From Cristatella mucedo (lineage: Eukaryota; Bryozoa; Phylactolaemata; Cristatellidae): a stretch of DNA of 64,000 bases. The translations under genes were made by a program, and so were the position numbers. A model generated the notes under the pieces. It had not been told where the DNA came from. It saw only the letters and a list, made by a program, of their open reading frames with translations, and made no database searches. The first letter of the stretch is position 1. The number at the start of each line of letters is the position of its first letter. This document shows positions 23,142 to 37,798 of this stretch, one piece after another. The stretch covers positions 1,598,501-1,662,500 of the forward strand of contig WPIO01000018.1 of the NCBI GenBank assembly GCA_009760855.2, read 5' to 3'.

Positions 23142-26100
23142 GTACAACTGGAAAAGTTGTTTTAACTTCCAAGTGAATTCCGAAGTGCTCTAACTTATTC
23201 TATACAATTGCAGCTCACCCGCCCATATCAACTTATTGCTGACCTATTGATTGAGTACGCATCTGCTATGACAACTTCGTTGAATTATGCAACATCGTTT
23301 CAGGACTAGGAATTCTTTTGAGAGCTCTTTAATGTAGGAAAGTTGTCCGAATGAAGCAAAACTAGTTTGCTCACATAGCAAGCTCCCAGATGCTACTATT
23401 CTTAATTATAATCTGCATAGTCCAGCTGTAGAGAATAATGTGATCGAAAAGACCATTTCATGAAAGATATAGTGCCAGCTTACGATAAATAGCTGGATGA
23501 AACTGTCAAATTATTTATCAGAGATATTTCAACTAAAAGAGGATGGAAAGTGATAGGAGTATGTAAATGCTGTGAAGTGAACGTGAAATTTTAGCTTGTT
23601 TTTAAAATTAATCAAATAGGTGGATGTTGTGATGTCATTTGAAAGCGAGTTCTCGATGTAGCTGCCCACGAACTAAATGTAAGATCTATGACTGACTAAA
23701 CATTGGTTAGAGGCGCAGTTAAAAAACTTGAATAAGCTGTTCGGGAAGTATAATTAATATACCTAATAAGGAAAACGTTCAACTGAATCCAGGGATGAGC
23801 ATATGAAGTAGAAAAATTAAAGTAAACATACTACTCGATTTAGAAGCAGCTCGGTGAGAGGTGGTGATGCATGGCAGCTGGTAAGCCAATGAAAAACGAG
23901 CTTGGCTGTGCAAAAGTGCCTCAAAAATGAGTTATTTTCGCAGGAAACAGATTGCAAGAAAACGGCTGGTTACATAATTCAAGATGGGATGTGAAAACAC
24001 ACGTACCACATTCGAGCTTATATCCTCATTTAAGCATGCCCTTATCTCTGCAATCTTACTTAGCTCCGAGTTGGCAGGTTTACGTAATTCTAAGATCGTT
24101 TTGGATTACGGGTAAGACTCAAAACTAGACTGAACAAGTGAAAACGTGGTCGGATATGCCACTTTTAGTAATTATTGCCGTGGAAATGATACCACGGCCA
24201 ATAATCCTTGTCCTGCTGACTTACATTTGCTGTGAGTGTGGCCCAGCATATGAACCGTACAAGAAAAATTATTCAGTCTGTGCAAAAGTCTGATTCTGCA
24301 CTAAAGATGTCAACTGAGCTTTCAAATGAATGCTGGGATCGCGCAGGATAAGAACAGTAGGGCCCTTGGCAGATAAAATTGGGATGCGATAAAAACTATC
24401 TCATACAGAGAATAACTTAGTGTCTTTGGTACGAGAGATTTTGTGTAAGTAATGGCACAAAGCTGTTGGAAGAACTCCGAGCAATGATCATCGAATGACT
24501 TCATCGAAGGAACTGCAAGAGTTTGAAAGTGAGTAAGGGACCAGCTCCAGTGGTAACGCCTTATGTTTTGATTTAGCTAGAGTATGAAACAATCGAAGGC
24601 TTGTCGCTGTTGACATAGTTTAAGGTCTGGAAATGAGTCAATTTTTGCCAGGTATCGATCAAAAGTAATTCGCCACTGGGAAAGTGAAGAACAATTTGTT
24701 TGTAGCTAGGGAATAATGGCGTCGAATGCTGAAGCTCCCGGCAAACTTATTGGGTCGCCGTCATTCCTAAAGTAGATTTTATGATTATTACGTTGCATTT
24801 ATTCAGATATAGACTTCAGTAAGAGATAGCCAAACGGCTTATGACTAAGCTAGAAATAATGAGCAGGCACCTCTTTATCCCCTATTTTATATGGTTGAGC
24901 CACGTACTTGTATTCCAAATCTAAGAACTCTAGCATATGAAGCGGAAACCGTGAATAACATATGAGAGTATTAATCAGGCATCACTTTTAGGAAGTGGGC
25001 ATCTGAATGCCATGATGCACTGAATCTTGAACAGTGACTATTGTGGCAAACCCAGCATTGGATAACTGTGTTCGCCGTATTGATTATTCTGCAGAGGGTT
25101 AGTTTCACTGCCTTACGCTCCTAAAAAGCTATTGATCATTCAAAGTGGAAAATGTAAACTCACCTTGGATTTAGCTAGCAAAGGTTAGCAGCAACCGTTG
25201 CGTCTTTTCCCGAGTCATTCATTGCTGGAATTTCAACCCCTATCGTTGTTTGGTCGATTTACAAGCTGCCAATTGAAACCGATTGAACTGCAATAAATTG
25301 TCGCTCCGGGAAGTGCTGAACTTTAAGAAATCAGATAACCTTTGTAGCGGTTGGAAAATACGAGAGATCCGAACACGCTCTAAGCGAAGCTGACCAAGCA
25401 TTGTACACAATTCAACAATAAACAGGGGTTTTTTGACCGTAAAGTAAATATAAATTTAATATATGGTGGTTTAGGTGTTGATCTTAATGTACTGTAATGT
25501 AATTTATCTCCATCTGTAACTCCACAAAGCCATACAGACTAAGCAGGTGTGACTCAGGAGAGTTTTGTGTAGCGAACTCATAGCATAACCGGTTTTCGGT
25601 ACGCATTCGGTAGCAAACAGACTTAGTCTCACGCAACAAAGATAAAGTGTGAAGCATAGCAGAGTCAGGAGAGTAGTTGAGGTAGTGAGTAGCATGGAAG
25701 TAGCAGCTCAGGACTGCTGCAAAGGATGAATCGTAGTCGTCAGCAGGAAAGTAGACGACGCCATGGTACTGATGATAGTGCCCGTTCTACGGTGCCTTAG
25801 TTTTGAAACTTACCTCAATGAGGTTATTTCAAGAATATCAAATTAAACTTGGCAATCTTTACAAGATGCCCTAGTAAAAACTGAAAAATGAGTTACATTG
25901 TTAAAATAATTGCACTTTGGTAAGTGAGGCAATAAATCAAAAAAACGTGGTATAGGCTAAATTTGGTATGCCGGGAACGGCTTTGAAAGAAGTTTTTTCA
26001 GGAGCATTATCACACGCTGAGGAAGGGAAATAATTTTTTGCATCGTTTTTGCTGGTCACCGGACTTTAAAATTTGCTTGCCAATTTGTATTCAATTACAG

Positions 26101-26379
26101 CGTGCGTTGAAAGGAAACCAAATAAAGAGCCACAATAACAGTCTCACGAAAGACATTGCAGGTAGAGAAACTTACGCGCACACAAACACGTCGAGGCTTT
26201 ATCATAAATAATTGCTTTTTAAGGAATGTTTTGATAGGCGATCGTCACTTATCGGAGGAAGAAAGTGCACGTTTTCAAATAATTGTTTTATTTAGCTCTG
26301 CACCACTTTTCTTGCTTCAGGGTGGGTGAATCTATAGCCGTGATAGGTCAATGAAGAATTCACCAATGTACTGTTGTAG
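23142..26379 (+). other. intron 2 of the 10-28 kb receptor locus
   Basis: Runs from donor GTACAA to acceptor tgttgtag. It contains a weak LINE-like decayed stretch from about 23600 to 24700 (minus strand, low certainty) and a LINE-B 3' fragment at 25495-25755. Nothing else was recognised. Confidence 0.6.
25495..25755 (-). mobile_element. LINE-B 3' fragment
   Basis: Minus-strand LINE-B terminus with a gtaatgtaat tail, atctccatctgtaactccac and the C-terminal coding end to about 25755. It lies inside the receptor intron, antisense to the gene. Confidence 0.82.
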
Positions 26380-26466
26380 GTGCAGCTCTTTCTGAGCCAG
26401 TTGCAGAATCCATCTGGATTTACAGTCATGGGCTTGTTCGTGCTGAGCAAAGAAGGCCTGCTAGCA
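26380..26466 (+). CDS. GRL C-terminal exon 3 (29 codons)
   Basis: Acceptor tgttgtag, donor GTATGT, phase 0 at both ends. It encodes VQLFLSQLQNPSGFTVMGLF then VLSKEGLLA. This matches the insect Gr pattern before TM7 (LQ--h-p--FTA-GFF-L----L), and it aligns residue for residue, 29 to 29, with the exon at 54623-54709 (shared L, Q, P, GF, F, L, K, LL). An alternative acceptor two codons later (gtgcag, exon from 26386) would give 27 codons; the length match to the other gene favours 26380. Confidence 0.82.
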
Positions 26467-28455
<1,989 letters not shown>

Positions 28456-28521
28456 ATCGTCGGTACATGGGTTACATATTTCCTAATCGTTCTTCAATTT
28501 GCACCACCGGAGAAGGCCTAA
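28456..28521 (+). CDS. GRL C-terminal exon 4 (TM7, stop)
   Basis: Terminal exon after acceptor attattttcag. Phase 0, it encodes IVGTWVTYFLIVLQF then APPEKA, followed by TAA at 28519-28521. TYFLIVLQF is a perfect TYhhhhhQF signature. With exons 23067 and 26380 it completes the C-terminus for exon 1b and, I infer, exon 1a. A candidate AATAAA is at 28977-28982. Confidence 0.85.
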   Translation: MVGTWVTYFLIVLQFAPPEKA

Positions 28522-28524
28522 TGA

Positions 28525-29300
28525 AGAGGTCGAGTGCGTCACTTTTGCATCACTCAGCTTAGCTCTTTATACTAAGTGAGAAAATGAGCTGATCAGGAGG
28601 GCGAGTTATAATCTTGCGCTATCGTCCCACTCTCATGTTGTGTGCCTTGAATTTTCAAGAACGGTTAATCGGTAATCACCGTGTTATCTTGTTTTCAAAA
28701 TTTCAGATATTCTGTGTTACTGTCGAGGCGACCCTTGCTCTGAGAAAACAGTTGTACGACGATGAAACTAACTGATTAATAATCAAATTTATCAGTCTAC
28801 AGCCTACATTTTGTGTTCAATAATTATTAAATTTATGTACAACCTTAGCTTCGCCGATCGTTACTTGAATGTGCTGGAATACCTAAGCATTTAACATAAG
28901 GCTTATTCTACCAATTCACAAACTCTATGTCAAATTGAGTGCTACAGCTGGAATGTCGTCAGTAAGTTATGTTTGCAATAAATTTTCGTGGCACGTGCTT
29001 TATTTATTTTTCTCATGTTCCATTTGCAAGGGAATTTGCGTACTTTTCATTCACCCGGTTGTTTTTAACTAATAGCCATCCAATTGAAGATAATTTATAA
29101 AGGATGTGGTGCATTAGAGGTCTAAATGATCAAAATATTTTTAGTGATGAACAAAACACTTCTACCATTTATTTTTTAAAAGATCCACTTTACTGCCAAA
29201 AGTGAGTCGCAGAAACGAATTTTTTAACTTTGGAGAAATAATCTTTTACTGCCCTCCTGTCTACCTAAGCTGATTACCAATGCATTAAAGATATGAAACA
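28525..29300. other. 3' flank, nothing else recognised
   Basis: AT-rich. It contains AATAAA at 28977-28982, about 455 nt beyond the receptor stop codon. Confidence 0.35.
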
Positions 29301-29304
29301 CGAC

Positions 29305-30285
29305 ATAAACTGAATGCTTGCCTTGCCGATATTGATCCTGGATGTTGGAAAACTTCCTGAAATTAAATGACGATAAAACCTAACTGCTGCTCATAGGACA
29401 CCCTAAGCGTGTGGCTGGATTAAAAAGGCTTTGCTGTCCTAATAGGTGATACTATTGTGCAACCTTCACCACGTACTCGTAATCTAGGTGTCGTGTTCGA
29501 CAGCTGCCTCAATTTCAAAGCTTCATTCAGAAGACTGCCTCTACAGCTAGCCGTCACATCCGATCCCTATCCAAGATTAGGAGCTGTCTCCCACAGTGGC
29601 TTGCAAAAAATTTAACTAGCCTTTTAGTTCTGTCTCGTCTTGGTTATTGTAATTCCCTTTTGGCTGGGCTACCAAAGAAAGCTATTATGTCACTACAGCA
29701 GACTATGAATATGGCTGCAAGGCTGGTCTTCAAGTCCCTGTGGTTTGAGCAAGCGTTACCTCTGCTGAAAGAACTAGGATGGTTGCCGGTTGAGCAAAGG
29801 ATACAGAGCAGAGTTCTTACTCTGACCCACAAGGCCCGCCACGACTTGGCTCCTTCGTACCTAGCTGAACTGCTGCATCAGTTTCAGCCTGTTCGTGCCC
29901 TGAGGTCCTGTGTGGAGAATAAATTCGCTGTCCCATTCCTCTTAAAGACAGTTGGTGAAAGAAGCTTTAGCTCTGCATGTCCTAGACTGTGGAACTCGCT
30001 TTCACAATTTTTAGGCAACGACATCTACTCTCCAACTGCCGACTATGGCACATCTTTTTCAGCGGTCCTGAACTGCTACTTCTATGCTACTCGCTACCTC
30101 AACTGCTCTCCTAACTCTGCTATGCTTTCCACTTTCTCTTGTTGCGTGAGACGAAGTCTGTTGGCTACCGAATGCGTACCGAAAGGCTGTGAGTGAGCTA
30201 TAGAAAACACTCCTGCATAACACCCACACGGTCTTTATGACTTTGTGGAGTTACTGACGGAGATACATACATACACAACAACATG
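29305..30285 (+). mobile_element. LINE-B 5'-truncated copy
   Basis: Begins after the RT catalytic motif (ENFLKLNDDKT- and IGHPKRVAGLK-like readings with frameshifts). It has an open C-terminal block at 29660-30196 (MAGLPKKAIMSLQQ ... LLKELGWLPVEQ ... LWNSLSQFLGND) and ends with gtggagttactgacggagat and an ACATACATAC tail. Confidence 0.88.
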
Positions 30286-30289
30286 ATGC

Positions 30290-31660
30290 CATCTCGCGGT
30301 CAAGCAACAGGATCACAGGCTACCAGTGTCATGGTTTCAGGTGCCCTCGCTCTACAAGCCCTGGCAAAGTGAGAAAGCTTGTAAATCTACTTATACAGCG
30401 TGAATAATTTTTGGTTTTTGCTTAGTTATTAACTTTGCAACATGCAATAAGAAACCTATTGTAGTAGCCAGATCGGAATAAGAAAGCGGAAGAATCGGAG
30501 TCTGAAAGTTCTTACTTGCTGATTGGCAAGCCTTTTTAGTTGTGTCATGGATAATTGCTACTTAGCAATGGGGCCAATCCTTGCTGCTTAATCACACATA
30601 AAAGTCAAGCGGTTCTGCGACAGCTTTGCAGAATGGCCGATATTCATTAATACTGGCATTGCCAACTTGAATACAAGCCTCATGCGATATCCGTAAAGCA
30701 GCCATCAGCACTGGTTTTGTGGCAATAACGAGCCCAACGAAGCCAGATATGACGAAAGGCATTATAAGGAACACTTTAGAACAAACATGGATGTTAGTCA
30801 AGACCTCTAAGGTGCTCTTTCAGCACACCATACTCTGGCTGGCATGCTAGCAACTGCCTCGATGCTCTTGAATCGGCCACTATTAAGTTTATCCTATACG
30901 AGGATAAAAACGTGAATACATATAAAAGTGCCAAGCCATAAACAACAAATCAGATGATAACTGTAAACGCCCAACTCATCAAACCCATTGTTCAGTGGCT
31001 CAGGCGCTCAGCACACTTCAAGAAAAGATTCAAAGACCTTGAAATGGCCAAAGAATTTACATCAAGCTAGAGTATTGCTGTCTAACCATGTTACTGGGCA
31101 TCGTCGCCGACTACATTAATTTCCTAACAGATAGGCCAGCCGGCCGTAGCCTATACAATGACATATGATTTAATGCATTTGCATAGCGTCCAAAGCAAAT
31201 TATATATGTATTCGGGATTATTGCTTTTATCTTAGGAGTAGTGCCAGTGACCTCTGTCATTAAATGCGTTCGTCTTGGCCGTGATCGTTTAATTTGGCGC
31301 CCCTTAATCCGTAGGCCAAACCAGGGCTACTGGACATTATTGCTACCTTCTAAATATATATCACCAGCTCACTCACCAATTTAAAATAACTCCTCTGGTA
31401 CTAAGTTATTAGGCTCAAATTAGCGAGGAATTTTAGACATCTCCATCTCACAGCTCACCATTAGCAGGGCAGTCTGTTGCCTTCTATCCTGGCTGCTACT
31501 GTTTGAGCGAGCAACGTGCTTCACCTTTACATGCTTGCTGAATAGGTTAACTGCAGCATTGTGTGTGCTTGCATCAGCTGCTCAGTTTGGTACTAAGGCG
31601 GCATTAGCAGCAGCCCTAGTGGCACTGATCCTATCCAACGCACGACAAACAACTGGGCAC
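30290..31660. other. unassigned region with membrane-protein-like frames
   Basis: Several unexplained readings. On the minus strand, 30592-30801 encodes 69 codons with one hydrophobic segment (FLIMPFVISGFVGLVIA). On the + strand, a frame near 31080-31380, broken by TGA and TAG, contains MLLGIVADYINFLTDRPAG and later FGIIAFILGVVPVTSVIK followed by a basic tail and TAA. An 80-codon + frame near 31430-31690 contains LTAALCVLASAAQ and AALAAALVALIL. None is recognised. They could be exons or remains of a mobile or virus-like element, or chance. Confidence 0.3.
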
Positions 31661-31664
31661 CCTA

Positions 31665-32892
31665 ACCTGTTGAATCTGAGGTACCTCTAAAATTCGGGGT
31701 ACCTCAGGGCTTTGTTCTAGGTCCTGTTCTTTTCACGGTTTATACTCTCCCTCTTGCTGATATGATTGCCAAGCACAATCTAGGCTTTCACTTCCATGCG
31801 GATGACACACAGTTGCACTTTTGCTTTGATCCCTCCCAGCCTTCGAGCACCTCAAAATCTCTCAACTCCCTTGCTGCATGCATTGATGACATCCGCACAA
31901 GGATGGCAGCACATTTTCTCAAACTAGACGATGATAAAAATAACTTACTAGTTATGGGCAAACCCAGTGTGATTCAGAAATTGGAAAGGCTGACCCTTAA
32001 AATTGGCTCTGCCAGCATATCTCCTGCTGAATCAGCTCGAAATCTATGTGTCATATTCCAAAGCGACCTCTCGTTAGACGACCACATCAGCTCCACAGTA
32101 AAGTCTGCTTTCTTTAAGCTACATAAGATTGCTAAAATTCCGGCTTGTTTAGATAAGTATACCACGTGTAAGTTGGTCCATGCACTCGTGACATCCCGTC
32201 TCGACTTCTGCAACTCACTGCTTACTGGCCTACCAGCATGTGCGATCAGGCGATTGCAGCTGGTGCAAAACATAGCAGCTAGGCTTGTCTGTCGTGAGCG
32301 TCGCAGTTGCCACATTACTCCACTTTTCGCCGACCTGCACTGGCTACCAGTCAAGCAACGGATCGACTTCAAGGTTTTGTCGCTCACTTTTAGGTACCTT
32401 CATTCTATGGCTCCAGCATATCTCTCAGATATACTACCACATCAGGCCAAGCATCGCACCACCCGCTTTTTGGAATCCAACAGTCTACAAATACCTTGTA
32501 CAATCTTTAGACCCTTTGGAGACCGTGCATTTAGTTCGTATGCTCCCATAGCCTGGAACTCCCTCCCGACCAGAGTCAGAACATACCGTGACCTGACCAC
32601 ATTTAAAAGGAACTTAACGCACCTATTTAGGGCAGCATTTAGTGGGTCCCTGTGATTCATCCTTGATGTGCTTATGCATGCTGACACTGTGCATGCTGCT
32701 ACTAATCACATTTGCATGCTGACCCTGTGCATGACACCCCAACCGTGTAAATCAATTTTTTTCTAGCATGATTTTGCTTACCGTTCAATTGCACGTCACT
32801 TTGCAGGAAATGTAAAGCGCCTAGAAAGAGACTAGGTTCTCTGAGGGCGCTTTATCAAGTGCAATTTAAGTATTGTTATTATTATTATTAAG
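31665..32892 (+). mobile_element. LINE-A copy, best-preserved RT C-terminus
   Basis: 5'-truncated at about 31665, just before RT motif B (KFGVPQGFVLGPVLF). The frame is open without stops to 32655. Motif C reads FHFHADDTQLH with both catalytic aspartates, then the thumb and C-terminal block (RRLQLVQNIAARLVCRE ... LHWLPVKQRIDF ... SMAPAYLSDILP ... RAFSSYAPIAWNSLPT). The UTR, hairpin (gcgcctagaaagagac / gggcgc) and ATT tail follow. It is the youngest-looking LINE-A here but lacks the endonuclease and the N-terminal RT. Confidence 0.9.
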
Positions 32893-32894
32893 CT

Positions 32895-34428
32895 CTGTTG
32901 AAAGAAATGCAGGTCAACTGTCAGTACGTGCATGTAAGCCGATGTTAAATGGGTGTGGCTCCATTGCAGAGCTCATTGATCTATATTCAATTAGTACTTA
33001 TCTGCAGCCTATAGCAGTGTATTCAACATGCACAGAGTATTTCAGGTACGATACATATTCAGCCGTGGTGCACAGCAGCTTTGGCTTCAAGTACAGAGTG
33101 CTCCTATGATCACAGAATAAAATCCTCTGTGACAGCTTGATTTCAAGTTTGAAAAAACAATCGTATGCCTAAATGCTAAAAGCTCATTGTGCAAAAATCT
33201 GAGAGCATTGCGTGACTTGAAATGGCATGTTTCCCAGCCATTGATAGTGAAAACACATGATCCTTATTTATACAAATTAAGGGAACTGCTGAGACGTGGT
33301 CATGTAGGTCACAATCCTGCTGATGTAGCACTACAAAGCTTGAGTTCTCTTTGCAATTATGGCAAACCTAAATAGGGAAAATAAGGGAAACTAAAAAATC
33401 AAGATATGATATGGTATGATGCTTGTTGCTGCTCTAATATGTGATCAAATAAATAATTCTAAAAGTTTTTCAGACGCCTTCTCAGTAGCTGTCGTTGTAG
33501 ATATCGTTGTAGCTGTCTCGACTTCATCTGTAACGGCCGAAATTGTTCAAGACATACGTAGGTGATCGATGGGTTAGGACAAGACACTTAAGCGCCAGGG
33601 CCTTCAGCACTTCACTTGGTTAAAAAAAGTTAGGCATACGTAGCTTCAATTATAGGTAAAATACCCTGAAATTATCTCGTTACCAGAGCAAAATTACTTT
33701 CATTCAAAATAAGGATATCCTGAAATCGTGCGGGAGCTATTTTAATTGTGAATTGTGTCACTAATGAAATTTCTGTTGAAATTAAACATGGTCTACATTT
33801 TATTCTGACAAAAAGTATGGGAGTTTGGCTAAAGTTATGCAACCGAACTCCAAGATCCACTCACCCGTTGTGAAATTTCGAAATCAAGTCAACTATAAAG
33901 GTATTGCCTATAAGTTAGAGAAGTATAATCCATTTCTTTTCGTGACACAAATGTCAAGCAATGGTTGCATATTCCTAGTAAAGTGCTTTTAGTTCACAAG
34001 CATTAGCCATCAGCAGATGATAATTTACCTCTTGTATTTATTGTATTTATCTCTTACCAAATTTGTCTCTTGGTCGAAAAACTCCTTAAGGAGAGAGCCC
34101 AATCAGCTTGCTCTTATATGATACAAGTAGCTGGTTTGGTAGCGGGCCATTAGTCCCTAATCTTGTCACTTTTTACTTTAAGAGTCTAGAAAAGAGATTC
34201 AGCAGTCACTGGCTCTAAAGCAAATATAAAAGAAGCAGTACAAGTAACCACGTTGCTACTCACGACACTACTCGAGTGTTCATTCAAGAATTTTGCAGGT
34301 AGCAAGCTGCCATTTCAGGTCGATTGTTTTTGGTAATAAAATCCTGCTTCTGATGTATTGTGTTCAGTTTCCAGATTTCACCATGCTTCAGTCTCTTTCT
34401 GCAGTACATAGCCAAATGATTCACTTAA
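32895..34428. other. intergenic DNA, nothing recognised
   Basis: A 62-codon + frame at 33187-33375 and others are present without recognisable similarity. No repeat family was assigned. Confidence 0.35.
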
Positions 34429-34429
34429 T

Positions 34430-35822
34430 AATGTAAATAATAGTAATAACAACGCACTTGTTAAAGCTCCCTCAGAGAACTCAACACCTTTCTAGGCACT
34501 TTTAAATTGCTGCAAAGGAAGCGCAATCTAATAATTAGAGGTAGAATGCTCAATAAGCAACCATAATAACATGCATAGAGGTGATATGCAAGGGTAATCA
34601 TGAAAGTACGGCTAGTGGCAGCATGCAAAGTGTCAGCAAGCTTAAACCCATAAAAGTCGAATAGCAGGGACCCACTATATGCTGTGATAAACAGGTGCGT
34701 TTTTAGTTTTTCTTTGCATGTAGACATGTCAGTGCTGTAGCGGAGCAAGTCGGAATTAATTTCCAGACTTTGGGAGCGTATGAACTAAATCCACGTTCTT
34801 CTAAGGATTTGAGATTTGTACGAAGTATATGCAAACAGATAGATTCTTAGAAGCAGGATTTAAGACGCTTAGCCTGGTGGGGCAGTAGATCTGATGAGTA
34901 GGCTGGAGTCAAAGAATAAAGAGACCTAAAAGCGATCGAAAAAAACTCGAATTAAATGTTTTTTTTTACTGGGAGCCAGTGCAGGTCAGGGAGAAGCAGA
35001 GTGATGTGGCAAAAGTGGAGCTCACGATGGACAAGCCTAGCTGTATAGTTTTTTCACCAGGTTTAAGCGCCTGATTGCACCGGTCGGTAGACAAGCCATC
35101 AGCGAGATACTGAAGTCAAGAGGGGATTTCAAAAATGCACGGTACAACTTAGATGTGGTATCTCTGCCTAAACAAGCCGAATTTCAGCATGTACTTTAGA
35201 TGAAAGTAGGCAGACTTGATTGCAGAGCTAATGTGGTCGTCTAATGAAAGGTATCTTTGGAACGAAACTCCGAAAGTTCGTGAAAATTCAGCAGGAAATA
35301 TTCTCTCAGAGGAGATTGTGAGCACTAGCCTTGTCAACTTCTGAATCACCCTTGGATAGCCCAGAACAAGTGAGCTGGTTTTATCATCATTACATTTAAT
35401 AAAACGTGCTGCGATTATTTTGTGGATGCTATCAATAAATGCGGTGCAAGAGTTATGAAAATTAAACGTTCTTGAAGGCTGGGATATATAAAGTAAAGTT
35501 TCAACTAAGTGTCATCTGCATATAATTGAAAGTGTGGATTTTGATTTGCGATCACATCAATCAGCGGAAGTGCAAAAACCACGAAAATAGCAGGACTAAC
35601 TGCAAAGACTTGAATTACCTTAACTTAAGTTTTTCCTCGGATGGTAGTTGTCCACTCACATCAGTACTCTTTAGTTCACCACTGGGATAGGACGTAAAAT
35701 ATTGCAATACAGTGCCAGTGATGCCAAGGCGAGATGATGGGAGGCGCTCAAGAAAAACTTGTGGATCGAAAGTATCAAAAGCTTCCGAAAGGTCAAACAA
35801 CATTAGCAGTGACAATAATAAT
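34430..35822 (-). mobile_element. LINE-A-like copy, diverged
   Basis: Minus-strand element: tail and hairpin near 34440-34500, UTR, C-terminal block (LKTHLFITAYSGSLL), RT middle (LSLDDHISSAIKSAYFHL near 35220) and motif A (MLFDLSEAFDTFDPQVFLERL near 35780). It is heavily mutated. It ends where the tail of the next minus copy begins. Confidence 0.8.
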
Positions 35823-36775
35823 ATAATAATAATGAAAATAATATTGCACTTGATAAAGCGCCCTCAGAGAACTTAATCTCTTTCTAGGCGCTTTACATTT
35901 GCTGCAAAGTAATACGAAATAGAATAGTAAGTGAAATCATGCTTGAAAAACAAACAAAATGAATAATATGGTTAGGGGTGACATGCACAGGGTCAGCATG
36001 CAAATGTGGTTAGTGGCAGCATGCACAGTGTCAGCACGCATAAGCACAACAAGGACGAATCACAGGGACCCACTAAATGCTGTCCTAAGTAGGTGTGCTT
36101 TTAAGTTTCTTTTAAATGTCGTCAGGTCAGGGGATTTTCTGATGCAGGTCGGGAGGGAGTTCCAGGCTTTGGGAGCAAACGAGCTAAATGCACGGTCTCC
36201 AAAGGATTTAAGGTTTGTACGAGGTATTTGTAGACTGTTGGATTCCGAAAAGCGAGTGGTACGATGCTTGGCCTGATGGGGTAGTATATCTGAAAGATAG
36301 GCTGGAGCCATAGAATGAAGAGACCTAAAAGTGAGCGACAAAACCTTGAAGTCAATCCGTTGCTTGACTGGTAACCAGTGCAGGTCGGCGAGAAGTGGAG
36401 TAATGTGGCAACTGCGACGCTCACGACAGACAAGCCTAGCTGCAGAGTTTTGTAATCTATCTGCATCTGCATTCCTGAGTAGATCCTTGTATCCCACAAG
36501 AAATGCTGACTCTATGAAGTGATTAGCTCTAAAAGGAGACATGAACTTGCCAGCAAGGTCTACAGTTTCAATACATGAGTTCAGGTGGCCTGCAACGTCG
36601 AGTTCCAGTAACTTTGATAAAGAAAGATAGATCGTAGACTGAACTGAGGAGCTCAAATTCTCTTGGTCTAGTGTCACATTCTAGATTCATGGCCTGACTA
36701 CAGTCTTTTGAGAACTGCTGAAATTGACCTGCTACTAATTGCATATCGATCATGTTAGTTGTGCCGTAGCAGAAC
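35823..36775 (-). mobile_element. LINE-A copy with internal deletion
   Basis: Starts (minus sense, 3' end) at an ATTATT tail near 35823-35850. An open frame covers 36060-36677, in which the N-terminal RT part (LDQENLSS ... FRANHFIESAF ... DLLRNADADR) is fused directly to the C-terminal part (LQNSAARLVCRERRSCHIT). About 765 bp that include motifs A, B and C are missing compared with the 19400 copy, yet the frame is kept. Upstream decayed coding (FQQFSKDCSQAM) extends to about 36775. Confidence 0.85.
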
Positions 36776-37215
36776 AATGCATCATAGAAGCAGATGAGTG
36801 GGAATAGTGTCCAGAGGACTAGTTGTCTTCTTTGGTAAGGATAGGAGCTGTAGGATGTGGTCACTAGTAACCTGCTTGAATGTAGACGTGAAGTTCCTGC
36901 CAGGAATTGGGAGACATCATTCCAGGGGACGCCGCCATCTTAGGAATGAAATATCTGATTTCGCTTATCTTCTGCACAAAGAGGCTACTGTAGCGTACAG
37001 CTGGATAATCAGAGAGATCTCCGGGTAAGGAGCTATCACGGGAGCGGTTAAGAAGATGGTTGATCGTCGATATCAGCATTTTTTGATTGCGCATCTGTAG
37101 TTCAACAATAGTTTGCTATAGACGCTAGACTTAGCCTTTGATGAAATTGATTAGTACGACTTACCGTAGTACCTCGTATGCCTGTCGATGTACAGTCAGT
37201 TCTGATCTTTTGTAT
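36776..37215. other. unassigned
   Basis: No recognisable gene; short overlapping frames on both strands. Confidence 0.3.
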
Positions 37216-37258
37216 GCTGAGTCACACTTGGGCTTTGTTGATTCTATGGGATTTCGAC
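37216..37258. repeat. 43-bp sequence shared with 55270-55311
   Basis: atgctgagtcacacttgggc and ttgattctatgggatttcg occur here and at 55270-55311 with a single base missing there. The flanks on both sides do not match. Here it directly abuts the GGGTCGAA-type motif cluster. Confidence 0.7.
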
Positions 37259-37400
37259 CCTGGTGTTTTAGCCACCGGAAAGTTGGACCCGGACGGCTCA
37301 TCAAGAGGATATTTCAACCAGGCAGTATTCGAACCAGGGTTGTCTGGCCAAAGGATTTTTTGACCCTAGGGCGAATAGACTGCAGCCGTTTTGACCACTC
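37252..37400 (-). repeat. cluster of TTCGACCCTGG-like motifs (minus sense)
   Basis: Six related words: ttcgaccctgg (37253), ttggacccgg (37283), ttcaaccagg (37313), ttcgaaccaggg (37329), ttgaccctaggg (37360) and ttgaccactcc (37391). Most are spaced about 30 bp. They are the reverse complement of the motif in the 37799-37960 cluster. Confidence 0.6.
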
Positions 37401-37798
37401 CTGACTATGGAGTACACATGAATAATAAACAGCTTTGGAAGCTACCGATAACGTTTAATCGTTTACTTGGCTGTTAAAAGACTCACAGCATGTTGAACAA
37501 AATTAGTTAAACAAGTTGAACCTGTGATCACCTGAAATGCGCATCAACGAATGTTTCAAGTCAATATTCATATGGGCAATAAAGAATGTGACAAATATGC
37601 CATGGCTTTCACGTACGTGGATGAGTTGATTGAGTTCTCAGTGGCTACAGCTCGTTCCACACGTTGCTGCAGCTCACGGTAACGTTTCTATGCCGGATGC
37701 TGTGCACCTGCGACCACCTGCAGCAGTTTGGCCTTTTTAAACTCGATGTCTAACGATACACCATCCAGAAACGTTGACATAGTTGGATGCGATTATGT

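Noticed and set aside
23214-23307. Candidate receptor exon after ttgcag reading LTRPYQLIADLL ending at TAG
   Set aside because: It first looked like exon 3, but the exon at 26380-26466 matches the paralogue residue for residue with correct length and phase, and the terminal exon at 28456 needs an upstream exon ending in phase 0.
24200-24260. LLTYICC reading as a possible terminal receptor exon
   Set aside because: The acceptor phase does not fit and the signature is incomplete; the exon at 28456 is far better.
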